Origin: JBHIDQ01 sp046760155
GTDB taxonomy: Bacteria > Chloroflexota > Dehalococcoidia > Dehalococcoidales > RBG-16-60-22
NCBI GenBank assembly: GCA_046760155.1
Contig: JBHIDQ010000004.1
Coordinates: forward strand, 1-30,448
DNA: 30,448 nt
Reading direction: 5' to 3'
The position numbers and the translations under genes are program-made. Below the pieces are notes generated by a model. That model ran no database searches. It was not told where the DNA came from and saw only the letters and a program-made list of their open reading frames with translations. Positions 14,938 through 23,568 of the stretch are shown in pieces. Position 1 is the stretch's first letter, and each line of letters starts with the position of its first letter.

Positions 14938-15262
14938 ATCGACGTTTAAAGGCCGTTCGTGAAACGGTCAAAAGGTCAAATTAACATCCCTTCTATTTTT
15001 CCCCATAAGCCATCTTGGTCATAGCTTTGAGTTCTTGAAAATCACCGTATGTTGAGCTTCCCACGGTGACAAAGTCGGAACATTGCGCCAGAGGGGAAAA
15101 GCTGCCAGAGACAAGACATTAGAAGTAAAAAAAGCTATAATAGCACTGTTATTGACTGGGTTTTGCATTACTAAGTGTCTATTGTTTCAGTGGCAAAAGG
15201 CTCTATTTGCCGATGACGTACACGTGAAACCGAAACAATTCTTAGCTACCAGGAGGTTGAAA
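14938..15262 (+). promoter_or_regulatory. Intergenic leader of the phosphofructokinase gene
   Basis: No gene is seen in this stretch. A small hairpin (CCGTT/AACGG) lies near 14953-14968. TATAAT at 15136-15141 is the best -10 candidate; its -35 region is poor. An in-frame extension of the downstream gene through part of this stretch encodes a hydrophobic run and is not credible as part of the kinase. Confidence 0.35.
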
Positions 15263-16312
15263 ATGAAAGGGAGTAAAAGGCTCGGCATTTTGACTGGCGG
15301 TGGAGACTGCCCGGGTCTCAATGCCGCCATCAGAGCGACCACAAAAACAGCCATCCAAATGGGTTATGAAGTGATCGGCATTCGAAATGGCTGGAAGGGT
15401 TTTATTGATGGTGAAAACAAGATATTAGATTACAACAATACTTCAGGAATCATCGACCGGGGAGGAACCATCTTAGGCACTTCAAGGTTGAGTCCGTTCC
15501 GGATTGAAAATGGACCCCAGCTAGTCTTCGATGGCTTTGCTAAACTAGGCTTAGCAGCACTGGTGGTTCTGGGAGGAGAAGGTACTCTAAGTTGCGCGAG
15601 TCGACTCTTCAAAATGGGTCTGCCATTAGTGGGGATACCTAAAACAATTGATAATGATGTAAAAGAAACCAATTACACGATAGGGTTTCAAACCGCCGTC
15701 CAAATTGCCACTGATGCTCTAGACCGGCTTCGTTCCACTGCCGAAAGCCATCATCGGGTAATGCTTCTCGAAGTAATGGGCCGCCACACCGGCTGGATTG
15801 CCACCTATGCTGGTATGGCTAATGGAGCAGACGCGATTCTGATCCCGGAAATTCCTCTGGATAAAGCAAGGATAGAAGAACTGTGCCGAATGCTGAAAGA
15901 GAGGAATCGGAGAGGTACCACTTTTAGTGTTATCGTCGTGGCGGAAGGAACGGAGTTAGAAGGAAAAACTATAGGAAGGCACAGCTCTGATATAGCGGAG
16001 GACGAAAGAACATTTAGATTAGGAGGAGTAGCAAACGTTCTCGGAGAAATCATTGAGGGAAAAACAGGGCTTGAGACCAGAGTTTCCTCTCTGGACTATG
16101 TTCAAAGAGGAGGGACTCCAGTAGCCTACGATCGAAGCCTGGCTACCGCTTTTGGCGTAAAAGCAACCGAACTCATCAAGGATAAGGAATACGGAGAGAT
16201 GACGGCTCTGAAGGGGAATAAAATTACCCATGTTGCTTTAGAAAAGATGGCCGATGGCATCAAAACGGTAAACCTGAATGCTTATCGAATAGCCGAATTA
16301 TTCTTTGGTTAG
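15263..16312 (+). CDS. pfkA: 6-phosphofructokinase, ATP-type residue in a PPi-PFK-like framework
   Basis: The 349-residue enzyme phosphorylates fructose 6-phosphate in glycolysis. It has the nucleotide-binding GILTGGGDCPGLNAAIR (residues 8-24), VVLGGEGTLSCA (101-112), the catalytic PKTIDND (126-132) with ETNYTIGFQTA, and the substrate segment EVMGRHTGW. GGDCPGLN and PKTIDND are typical of the actinobacterial/PPi-related clade. The glycine in GGEG (G107, equivalent to E. coli G104) favours ATP, while the lysine in PKT (K127) is the residue seen in PPi enzymes. The donor is probably ATP but uncertain. ATG 15263 has AGGAGG at 15251-15256. An upstream in-frame extension to 15083 was rejected. Confidence 0.9.
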   Translation: MKGSKRLGILTGGGDCPGLNAAIRATTKTAIQMGYEVIGIRNGWKGFIDGENKILDYNNTSGIIDRGGTILGTSRLSPFRIENGPQLVFDGFAKLGLAALVVLGGEGTLSCASRLFKMGLPLVGIPKTIDNDVKETNYTIGFQTAVQIATDALDRLRSTAESHHRVMLLEVMGRHTGWIATYAGMANGADAILIPEIPLDKARIEELCRMLKERNRRGTTFSVIVVAEGTELEGKTIGRHSSDIAEDERTFRLGGVANVLGEIIEGKTGLETRVSSLDYVQRGGTPVAYDRSLATAFGVKATELIKDKEYGEMTALKGNKITHVALEKMADGIKTVNLNAYRIAELFFG

Positions 16313-16343
16313 GAAGCGAAAAGGGAAACGGCTAAGGCCAGCG

Positions 16344-17348
16344 CTAGCATATTCTTGGTAGAAGGTCACCCGTCAACATATCGACAAGCCGAGACGTTCC
16401 AAGGCTGGTCCTCATCACCACCCGCCTGGGATGCTCTGCGGTCACCTGGCCAATAATGGCTGCGTTCTGACCTAGGGGGTTCTGCCTCATTTTGACCAGC
16501 ACGTTTTCGGTTTCATCCCCAGCGACGATGGCGACCAGCCTGCCTTCGTTGGCAATGTGCAGCGGGTCAAGACCTAGCAGCTCACACATCGCCCGCACTT
16601 CCTGACGCACCGGTATCTTGGCCTCCTCTATGATGATACCCACCCGCGACTGGCGGGCGAGTTCGTTCAGGCTGGTAGCTAGCCCACCCCGCGTGGGGTC
16701 TCTCAGGCAGTGAATCGAGCTGCTGACCTTCAGCATATCCGCCACCAGCCCGTTCAGTGGGGCGCAGTCACTCTCAATAAGGCTTGAAAACTCCAGCCCT
16801 TCCCGCTGGCTCATGACGGCCATGCCATGGTTCCCCACCGGGCCACTAACAATTATGCCGTCGCCAGGCTGAGCATTGGAGCCAGCAATGTTCACCCCTG
16901 GGGGAATAAAGCCTACCCCGGCGGTGTTAATAAAGAGCTTGTCGGCGCTGCCACGATTCACCACCTTGGTGTCACCGGTGACCACTTTGACTCCCGCTCC
17001 CTTGGCGGTTCTCTGGACAGAGGCAACTATCTTGTCAAGGTCCGCCAGGGGAAACCCCTCCTCAATGATGAGCGACAGGCTGAGGTATATCGGCCTGGCA
17101 CCACTCATGGCCAAGTCATTCACTGTCCCGCATACCGCCAGTTTCCCAATATCCCCGCCCGGAAAGAAAAGCGGGCTCACCACATAACTATCCGTGGTGA
17201 AGGCTATTCGCCCGCTCAGTTCCAGAATCGCTGCATCATCGAGCAGGTTAAGCCAGGGATTACCCAGCTTGGACAAGAAGTTCTTCTCTACCAAGTCATG
17301 GCCGAGTTTCCCACCGCTGCCATGGGCCAGCAGCACTTTATCCTTCAT
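16344..17348 (-). CDS. hypE: Hydrogenase maturation protein HypE (carbamoyl dehydratase)
   Basis: The 334-residue product dehydrates the thiocarbamate on its own C-terminal cysteine to thiocyanate, giving the CN ligands of the NiFe site. It starts with LLAHGSGGKLGHDLVEKNF and has the PurM/SelD-like ATP-binding segments DDAAIL, FTTDSYVVSPLFFPGGDIG, GTVNDLAMSGA and VVTGDTKVV. It ends precisely in PRIC, with the essential terminal cysteine. The frame opens at 17390, but ATG 17348 has GGAG six bases upstream and overlaps the end of hypD by 11 bases, as expected for coupled hyp genes. It is the last gene of the hydrogenase locus and converges on pfkA. Confidence 0.93.
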   Translation of the reverse strand: MKDKVLLAHGSGGKLGHDLVEKNFLSKLGNPWLNLLDDAAILELSGRIAFTTDSYVVSPLFFPGGDIGKLAVCGTVNDLAMSGARPIYLSLSLIIEEGFPLADLDKIVASVQRTAKGAGVKVVTGDTKVVNRGSADKLFINTAGVGFIPPGVNIAGSNAQPGDGIIVSGPVGNHGMAVMSQREGLEFSSLIESDCAPLNGLVADMLKVSSSIHCLRDPTRGGLATSLNELARQSRVGIIIEEAKIPVRQEVRAMCELLGLDPLHIANEGRLVAIVAGDETENVLVKMRQNPLGQNAAIIGQVTAEHPRRVVMRTSLGTSRLVDMLTGDLLPRIC

Positions 17349-18432
17349 CGGCATCTCCATAAAGATAGTAGGTAGAACAGGCTCCCTCATAGGATACCAT
17401 GCAAGGCCCCACCGGGTACTCGGGGCGGCAAACCTGGCGGAAGAGTTGACAATCCATAGGTCTCTTGACGCCCCTCAGTATCTCTCCACAGAGGCAGCCT
17501 TCAGGCTCGTGGGTCGGTCCCGGGTCTACGGGAAAAACGCGGTCGGCATCAAATCTTTCGTATCGCTTCCTGAGCTTCAGTCCGCTTTGAGGCACCACCC
17601 CTATACCTCTCCAGCGAGTTTCGCCGGCCTCAAATATTATGTCCATGAGTTCCAGGGCTTGCCGGTTGCCCTCCGCTCTTACTCCGCGGCGGTAGGCTAT
17701 CTCTACCCTCGGCTGGCGACTCTCAATCTGAGCTATCAGCATATCAACGCCGAGCAGAACATCCAGTGGTTCGAAGCCGGAGATGGCACAGGCGATGCCG
17801 TATTCACGAGGAATAAACTCGTAGGGACGCGAGCCTATGATAGCGCTGACATGCCCGGGGCAGATAATGCCGTCCAATCGTACTTCTCCCTTGTCCAGAA
17901 GCGCCCTGATTACCGGTGGGCACAGCTTCCCCAGAGAGAGGACATGATAGTTTCTCATTCCCTCCTTCTCCGCCTGTAAAACGGAGGCGGCAATGGTGGG
18001 TGCGGTCGTCTCGAATCCGATACCGATAAATATCACCGGTCTCGAAGGGTTTCTTCTCGCTATCTCAAGAGCATCGATTGTGGAGTAGACGATGCGAATA
18101 TCGCTCCCCTCAGCCTTGGCTTGTTGCAGGCTGGAAAAGCTGCCGGGAACCTTTAGCATGTCCCCAAAGGTGCAGATGATGACGTCTGGCAGTTTAGCCA
18201 GGGCAATAGCCTTGTCCAGGTCACTATTGTCGGTAACGCATACGGGACAGCCAGGTCCCGACATCATCTTCACTGTCGCTGATACTAGCTGCCGGATGCC
18301 ATGTTTGACAATGGTAACCGTGTGACCGCCGCAGAACTCCATGAGGCTAACGGGCGTAACCGACCTGCGGTGGATTCTGGCCACCAGTTTCTTGGCTAAC
18401 TCCGGGTCGCGATATTCGTCAACGAACCTCAT
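17338..18432 (-). CDS. hypD: Hydrogenase maturation protein HypD
   Basis: The 364-residue iron-sulfur protein works with HypC to assemble the Fe(CN)2CO unit. Conserved motifs are FCGGHTVTIVKHG (residues 33-45), the GPGCPVCVT loop near residue 60, GIGFETTAPTIAAS, and the cysteine-rich C-terminus with CLCGEILRG, MDCQLF, VCRP and GPCMVSYEGAC that binds a [4Fe-4S] cluster. Length is typical. Its ATG overlaps the end of hypC by 14 bases, and its stop lies within the start of hypE, so hypC, hypD and hypE are translationally coupled. Confidence 0.95.
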   Translation of the reverse strand: MRFVDEYRDPELAKKLVARIHRRSVTPVSLMEFCGGHTVTIVKHGIRQLVSATVKMMSGPGCPVCVTDNSDLDKAIALAKLPDVIICTFGDMLKVPGSFSSLQQAKAEGSDIRIVYSTIDALEIARRNPSRPVIFIGIGFETTAPTIAASVLQAEKEGMRNYHVLSLGKLCPPVIRALLDKGEVRLDGIICPGHVSAIIGSRPYEFIPREYGIACAISGFEPLDVLLGVDMLIAQIESRQPRVEIAYRRGVRAEGNRQALELMDIIFEAGETRWRGIGVVPQSGLKLRKRYERFDADRVFPVDPGPTHEPEGCLCGEILRGVKRPMDCQLFRQVCRPEYPVGPCMVSYEGACSTYYLYGDADEG

Positions 18433-18637
18433 CCAGTTGCCTGATCAGGTCAATGGTCTGCTCGGCTTCGTCTTCGTCGATTACATTTATGGCGAAGCCA
18501 GTATGAAGCAGCACGTAGTCCCCCACCTTGACCTCAGGTGTGAGGTAAATGCTCACCCGGCGGCGAACACCCCCCACTTCTACCTCAGCTTCGGCCCCCT
18601 CGATATATTTCACTTGGGCGGGGATGGCAAGACACAT
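18419..18637 (-). CDS. hypC: Hydrogenase maturation chaperone HypC
   Basis: The 72-residue chaperone shuttles the iron centre between HypD and the hydrogenase large-subunit precursor. The invariant N-terminus MCLAIPAQV is present, with C2 the functional cysteine, followed by the OB-like fold ending in GDYVLLHTGFAINVIDEDEA. The frame is open upstream to 18760, but the ATG at 18637 starts the canonical sequence and has AAAGGAG upstream. It lies 19 bases after hypF and overlaps hypD. Confidence 0.95.
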   Translation of the reverse strand: MCLAIPAQVKYIEGAEAEVEVGGVRRRVSIYLTPEVKVGDYVLLHTGFAINVIDEDEAEQTIDLIRQLDEVR

Positions 18638-18656
18638 TGATTCTGGCTCCTTTCTC

Positions 18657-20993
18657 TTAATCTGCGGCGAGGTTGGCAATAACGGCCTGGCCCAGAGAGA
18701 CCCCACCATCGTTGGGTGGCACTTGACTATGGATGACGGGAACGAGGCCAACCCGGTCAAGCGCCGCCAAAGTTAATCGCAGCAACACACGATTCTGAAA
18801 CACCCCTCCACTTAAAGCTACTTTGGAGATTCCCGTCTTTTTCGCTTGACATCGGCACAAGCAGGCTACCATCTCGGCAACGGTGTTATGGAACCTGAGG
18901 GAGATCTCGGCTTTGCTGACGCCCCTTTTTACATCTGAGATTATCGCTGAAAAAGTCTCGCCAAATTGCACAATGCTCATTCCGTTCTCTTCGGTTAGGT
19001 CGAACGGATAAGCGCCTTTTTGGCATGGAGACGCGTTGGTGGCGAGCATCTCCAGGTCGATGGCTGCCTGTGCCTCGTAATCTATCGTCCCCCTTACGCC
19101 GATAAGCCCGGACACAGCATCGAAGAGGCGGCCACAACTCGAGGTTAAGGGTGAATTAAACGCCCGCTGGATTTGCCTTCTCACCAATTCCAGTTCCAGC
19201 GGGTCTATTTCCGCCAGGAAAGGAAGGTCACCATCGAGAAAGCGTTCACCCAAAAGTGTGTACAGGTAGCTTATCGCCATGCGGTATGGCCTCTTGATTG
19301 CCGCCTCAGCGCCAGGTAAAGGCACATATTGAAAATGTCCTAATCTCCGAAAGCCTTTATAATCGACGAGGAGGAACTCTCCTCCCCAGATGTGACCATC
19401 GGTGCCATAGCCGGTCCCATCCAGAGCGACGCCTATGGCCGGCTCGTTAACTCCGTTTTCGGCGAGACAGCTAGCTATATGGGCGTGGTGGTGTTGGACA
19501 GGGCAGAGCCTAAGTTCAGGAGCAGCGGCTGCCATCTCTCTGGCGTATTTTGTTGCCAGATAGTCAGGATGGAGGTCGTGGGCAACTATGCGGGGCTGGA
19601 CACGAAACAGCTTTTGGTAAAGCTCGATGGTGGTCTCAAAGTGTTCCAAAGTCTCTAGGTTCTCCATATCTCCGATATGCTGGCTCAAGAAGGCGTACTC
19701 ATCGCGGGTGAGGCAAAAGGTATTTTTAAGCTCCGTCCCACAGGCCAGGATTTGCTTTGCCCTGAAGGGTAGGTGGATGGGGTGAGGGGCGTAGCCCCTT
19801 GCCCTCCGGACGAGCCTGGGCTTCCCGGCCTCCACCATCGCCACGCTATCATCATAGCGAGCGAAAATACCACGATTGTGCACCAAGAAATAGTCGGCGA
19901 TTCTACCCAGCCGACGGAGCGCCTCCTCATTATCCTTGGCTATCGGCTCCTCACTAAGATTGCCGCTCGTCATCACTAGAGGCAGCCCAGTCTCTCGAAG
20001 GAGAAGATGGTGTAATGGCGTGTAGGGAAGCATTACCCCCAGATACTTGAGCCCGGGGGCTACCTCAGACGAAACATCGGAACCATCCCGCCACCGCAAC
20101 AGCACGATGGGACTCTGAGGGGACAGCAGAAGGCTCTCCTCCTCCGCTGAAACGTAGCAGTGCTTCCTGACGTCCACCAGCGTGCTGAACATTACTGCCA
20201 GGGGCTTGGCGGCGCGCCGTTTCCTTTCTCTCAGCCGCCGAACCGCATGGTGGCTAGTGGCATCGCAAGCGATAAGAAAGCCACCCAGCCCTTTAACCGC
20301 CAGAATATGACCTTCTTTCAGCAATTGGCTGGCGATGGCTAGGGCATCGCCTCCGGTCAAGGAGTTACCCTGGCGGTCAACGACTTCCAAGCTCGGGCCG
20401 CATACCGCACAGGCATTGGGTTGAGCATGGAAGCGCCGGTCGAGAGGGTCATCGTACTCCTGCTGGCACTGGGGACACATCTGGAAGCAGCTCATGGTAG
20501 TCCGTGGGCGGTCATAGGGGATATCAGTTATGATGGTGAAGCGAGGGCCGCAGTTGGTGCAGTTGGTGAAGGGGTAGCGGTAGCGCCGGTCCATAGGGTC
20601 AAGAATTTCCTTCTGGCAAGCCTGGCAGGTGGCAACATCCGGTGAAATAAGCTGATACCTCCCCTCCCGAGCTTGACTGGCCCGGATTTCAAAAGCCCTG
20701 TAGCCTACCGGTGGCTGGTCAAGAACCTGCATGCCTTCGATTCGGGCCATAGGCGGGGCTTTGCTCTTCAGCCCGGATAGGAAATTCTGCACCGCCTCCG
20801 CTTCACCTTCTACCTCTACTTCGACATTGCCCGAGGTATTTCGTACCCAGCCGTTGAGGTTGTTCTGCTTAGCTAACTGATAAATAAAGGGTCTAAAGCC
20901 GACCCCTTGCACTACACCATGTATATCGACTTTTACCGAGCGAACTCCTGCTTTAGCCAAACTCAGCTCGGTCATGGACCGCGCCGCTTTCAT
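18657..20993 (-). CDS. hypF: Carbamoyltransferase HypF
   Basis: The 778-residue enzyme transfers the carbamoyl group of carbamoyl phosphate to HypE. Domains in order are an acylphosphatase-like domain (about 17-105, HGVVQGVGFRPF), two zinc-finger-like units (C123, C126, C145, C148 and C173, C176, C195, C198), a YrdC-like domain (about 210-395), and the Kae1-like carbamoyltransferase domain (about 410-775) with VQHHHAHIASCLAENG and VALDGTGYGTDG. The frame opens at 21032, but the ATG at 20993 has AGAGGAGT about 8 bases upstream and is chosen. It leaves 31 bases after hypA. Length is normal for the family. Confidence 0.95.
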   Translation of the reverse strand: MKAARSMTELSLAKAGVRSVKVDIHGVVQGVGFRPFIYQLAKQNNLNGWVRNTSGNVEVEVEGEAEAVQNFLSGLKSKAPPMARIEGMQVLDQPPVGYRAFEIRASQAREGRYQLISPDVATCQACQKEILDPMDRRYRYPFTNCTNCGPRFTIITDIPYDRPRTTMSCFQMCPQCQQEYDDPLDRRFHAQPNACAVCGPSLEVVDRQGNSLTGGDALAIASQLLKEGHILAVKGLGGFLIACDATSHHAVRRLRERKRRAAKPLAVMFSTLVDVRKHCYVSAEEESLLLSPQSPIVLLRWRDGSDVSSEVAPGLKYLGVMLPYTPLHHLLLRETGLPLVMTSGNLSEEPIAKDNEEALRRLGRIADYFLVHNRGIFARYDDSVAMVEAGKPRLVRRARGYAPHPIHLPFRAKQILACGTELKNTFCLTRDEYAFLSQHIGDMENLETLEHFETTIELYQKLFRVQPRIVAHDLHPDYLATKYAREMAAAAPELRLCPVQHHHAHIASCLAENGVNEPAIGVALDGTGYGTDGHIWGGEFLLVDYKGFRRLGHFQYVPLPGAEAAIKRPYRMAISYLYTLLGERFLDGDLPFLAEIDPLELELVRRQIQRAFNSPLTSSCGRLFDAVSGLIGVRGTIDYEAQAAIDLEMLATNASPCQKGAYPFDLTEENGMSIVQFGETFSAIISDVKRGVSKAEISLRFHNTVAEMVACLCRCQAKKTGISKVALSGGVFQNRVLLRLTLAALDRVGLVPVIHSQVPPNDGGVSLGQAVIANLAAD

Positions 20994-21024
20994 CAAAGAT
21001 ACTCCTCTTTGCCGCCTTGCCGCT

Positions 21025-21267
21025 CTATTCACCCTCTAGAGAGACGAGAAAAAGTGAGTCACCGGGCACAGATTCAACTTCAAGATTGGCCCCTTCGGCT
21101 ACGGTTCGCTGACTCTGCTCTTCAAAGTGTAAACGTAACGACTCCGGGCTGGTATGGCCGTCCTTGCCCAGACTAACCCGAACCTTGGTTATCTTGGCCA
21201 TTGGCTGCTCTCGAGCCAGGCGAGAAATCTCGTCTAGCAACTCCTTAACCAGAAGCGACTCATGCAT
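21025..21267 (-). CDS. hypA: HypA-like nickel metallochaperone lacking the zinc-binding domain
   Basis: The 80-residue protein matches the N-terminal half of HypA, which delivers nickel to the hydrogenase large subunit. It keeps the nickel-binding MHE start (H2) and the KITKVRVSLGKDG...SPESLRLHFE strand-helix region. Typical HypA has about 113 residues with two CxxC motifs forming a zinc site. Here the sequence ends in GDSLFLVSLEGE, just where the first CxxC should come, and contains no cysteine at all. The stop is TAG and I see no frame with the missing motifs between it and hypF. No strong ribosome binding site precedes the ATG. It may be a truncated, partly functional chaperone or a decaying gene. 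Confidence 0.75.
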   Translation of the reverse strand: MHESLLVKELLDEISRLAREQPMAKITKVRVSLGKDGHTSPESLRLHFEEQSQRTVAEGANLEVESVPGDSLFLVSLEGE

Positions 21268-21436
21268 TGTAGCTTAGATTCCAACCCCCACCAGTAGTCT
21301 CTTACTAGATAATGACACCAAAAGGCGGCGATTACGCCCAAAAGTTGATTTCTTTGCCCAGTAGAAACATCTGATGCTGCCCCTTGAAATCTGGGATGGG
21401 GCTTTTCCAAGGGAATTCAGCCCGTTTGCGGATAAT

Positions 21437-21946
21437 TTACCTATGCTTACTGCCGACTTCACCCAACACCAATTCTACCACCTTTGGGACTATGCCCGCC
21501 ACCTCTGACGATAGCTCCAAACCCAAGCCTGTCTCCTTGGGCTCAATGCCGTATATAATTACTTCCCGCGGTGCGCAGCCGAGGTGTCCGGCTATGGTCA
21601 GCGTCTCCAGCAGACCAATCTCATGCACCGAAATGGGGTTCTGTCCTTGGATGGCTATATCATCGGGAGTGAAGCGGTACAGAGTCCCTACCTCGTTACC
21701 AGCGATAACCGCATCAATGACGATAACTTTGTCGCGATTGGCCAGACTCTCAAGAAGGTCCAACGAGGCAGTGCCCCCATCGAGTAGTTCCACGTTATCA
21801 GGCAGCTTCATCTCCCGCATTGCCTCGATGACACGCACTCCCACGCCTTCATCACTCAGCAGGATATTACCCACTCCTAGAATAAGGATAGCAGAGCTTG
21901 GGACAGGCCTCTCTTTTCCCTGCCGCTTCGCTTCTCCTGGTCTCAT
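21437..21946 (-). CDS. Hydrogenase maturation protease (HyaD/HybD family)
   Basis: The 169-residue endopeptidase removes the C-terminal propeptide of the large subunit after nickel insertion. It shows the family start ILGVGNILLSDEGVGVRVIE with nickel-sensing glutamate and aspartate positions (E in SDEGVG, D in DGGTASLDLLE and IDAV), and HEIGLLETL carrying the conserved histidine. An alternative TTG start at 22006 and an ATG at 21997 lie inside the large-subunit coding sequence once its TGA is read through; the ATG at 21946 comes 16 bases after the true large-subunit stop and is chosen. The 169-base gap to hypA holds no clear gene. Confidence 0.88.
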   Translation of the reverse strand: MRPGEAKRQGKERPVPSSAILILGVGNILLSDEGVGVRVIEAMREMKLPDNVELLDGGTASLDLLESLANRDKVIVIDAVIAGNEVGTLYRFTPDDIAIQGQNPISVHEIGLLETLTIAGHLGCAPREVIIYGIEPKETGLGLELSSEVAGIVPKVVELVLGEVGSKHR

Positions 21947-21962
21947 TAGCTCTAACCCATCC

Positions 21963-23543
21963 TTATATGACGCGGAACTGCCCCAGCGTCTGGCCATTGG
22001 GTGCAATCACGTGCACCGCACAGCCTAGTCAGGGGTCAAAGGCGCGCACGATACGTACCACTTCGAAGGGATTGTGCTCGTCCTTGACTTCAGTGCCGAT
22101 TAGAGCCTGCTCAATGGGTCCAGGCTGTGCCTTGTCGTCACGCGGTGAGGCGTTCCAATTGGTCGGTGGCACGCACTGGTAGTTGGCAATCTTCTTGTCT
22201 TCGATGCTAATCCAGTGCCCCAGAGAGCCGCGCGGCGCTTCCCACAGCCCGATGCCATTCCCCTCTGTGGGCGTTTCGTACTCGGTGCACACCGGTTCCC
22301 CTGGCTTGAGCTCCAGAATCCAGTTAGCCATCTTGTCAGCCACGAACTTGCACTCCAGAGCTCGGGCGGCGTGTCTCCCCAAGACGCTGAAAAGAGCTTC
22401 AGGACCGGCGTTAAAATAGGCCAAGGTATCGTTAACCAGTTTCTGCACCGTCGGCTCGCCGGCGGTATAACTTACCACCATACGAGCGAGTGGGCCAACC
22501 TCATGTACGCCGCCATTGTATCGCGGCGACTTGACCCAGCTATATGCTCCCGATTTGGTGTGATCTGGTTCAGTCTCACCCTGGCTCGGGTGCAACCCGG
22601 ACCTGCTTTGATACCAGCTATTCCTGACGTCTTCGGTAACCCTTGACGAGTCAAGCGGCCGGTACTTGAGGTCAGCCGCTGAAGTTGTGCCCTGGGAGAG
22701 CAGCCGCTTCCGCTTGTCAAGGTTCTTCTCCCGTATTTCGAGATCGAAAACACCGAAGCTAAGCAGATTGCCACAGCCTTTGCCGATCCCGAAGTAGTCG
22801 GAATAAGCACCGGCTACGGCGAGCACATCAGGGATATAGACATTGTCGATAAAATGCCGCAGTTCTTCCAGTTTCCAATGGAAATCGGCTATCTTGTCTA
22901 CAGTCGGGATTTCCGTTGCCCCACCAGGGACAATAGCTACAGAGTGGGGCATTCTGCCACTAAAAATTGCCGACATTTCCTGAGCAAGCCTCCGCATGTC
23001 TAACGCCTGCACATAGTGGGCCACCGCCGCCTGGTCTATCTCAGTGGGGAGTCGGTAGTCACCTTCATAGCGAGGTACGAAAGGCCCCAGCATTGCCGTA
23101 TCACCAGCCTCCAGCGCCCGGCTGATAAAATCTCTGACCGCCATAAGTGCCCGGTCTTTTCCATCATATTCGGCAACTTTAGTAACATCAACATAGTCTA
23201 GGGCAGCTAGGTGGTAGAAGTGAAGGATGTGAGACATAATAAAATTTGCCCCTTGAATCAGGTTGCGAACGATACGGCCGTTCTCTGGAATCTTATCAGC
23301 AATGCCGAAGGCGGAGTCAAGGTTAAGTGCCGCCGCCATAGCGTGGGCGGTAGGGCAGACACCGCAGATGCGTTGTGTCAGGTGCTGGGCGTCGTAGGGG
23401 TCACGCCCCCGCAGCAGTATCTCAAAACCACGAAAGAGGACGCCACTCGACTTAGCCTCCTTAACCACCCCATTTTCGACCATGACCTCGATTTTAAGGT
23501 GACCTTCTATCCGGGTTATCGGATCAATAACGATTTTTGGCAT
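21963..23543 (-). CDS. [NiFeSe] hydrogenase large subunit, predicted selenoprotein (TGA = selenocysteine)
   Basis: The catalytic subunit holds the NiFe centre that splits H2. It starts MPKIVIDPITRIEGHLKIE and has the N-terminal nickel-ligand motif RICGVCPTAH (C60, C63). A TGA at 22029-22031 follows ...VRAFDP at residue 505, exactly where the first cysteine of DPCxxCxxH belongs. Continuing in frame gives U505-LGC-AVH (C508, H511), then a 15-residue propeptide VIAPNGQTLGQFRVI, and TAA at 21963-21965. The complete 526-residue reading restores all four metal ligands. A SECIS-like hairpin begins 3 nt after the TGA. ATG 23543 has AAGGAGGAAT upstream. Stopping at TGA would give a 504-residue protein without half the active site. 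A sequencing error is the main alternative. Confidence 0.9.
21992..22025 (-). promoter_or_regulatory. SECIS-like hairpin downstream of the large-subunit TGA
   Basis: In the minus-strand transcript GGCUGU pairs with AUGGCC (six pairs, two G-U), then a 2x2 internal loop, then GGUGCA pairs perfectly with UGCACC around a CGUGAU hexaloop (plus 22006-22011). There are 17 bases between the UGA and the apical loop, and a G is at loop position 2. This fits the described bacterial SECIS geometry (loop roughly 16-37 bases after UGA, G near the loop start). Confidence 0.7.
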
Positions 23544-23568
23544 GCTTATTCCTCCTTGCTAGACTGTA

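Noticed and set aside
15083..15262. N-terminal extension of phosphofructokinase with a hydrophobic segment
   Set aside because: The kinase's canonical start with AGGAGG lies at 15263 and the extension has no homologous counterpart; it is upstream leader.
21944..22006. Protease start at TTG 22006 or ATG 21997
   Set aside because: Both lie inside the read-through coding sequence of the large subunit and in its SECIS-like hairpin or propeptide region; ATG 21946 lies just after the real stop and fits family length.
22029..22031. TGA as the true stop of the hydrogenase large subunit
   Set aside because: The product would lack the second nickel-ligand motif and propeptide although an intact maturation protease follows; in-frame sequence after TGA restores both.
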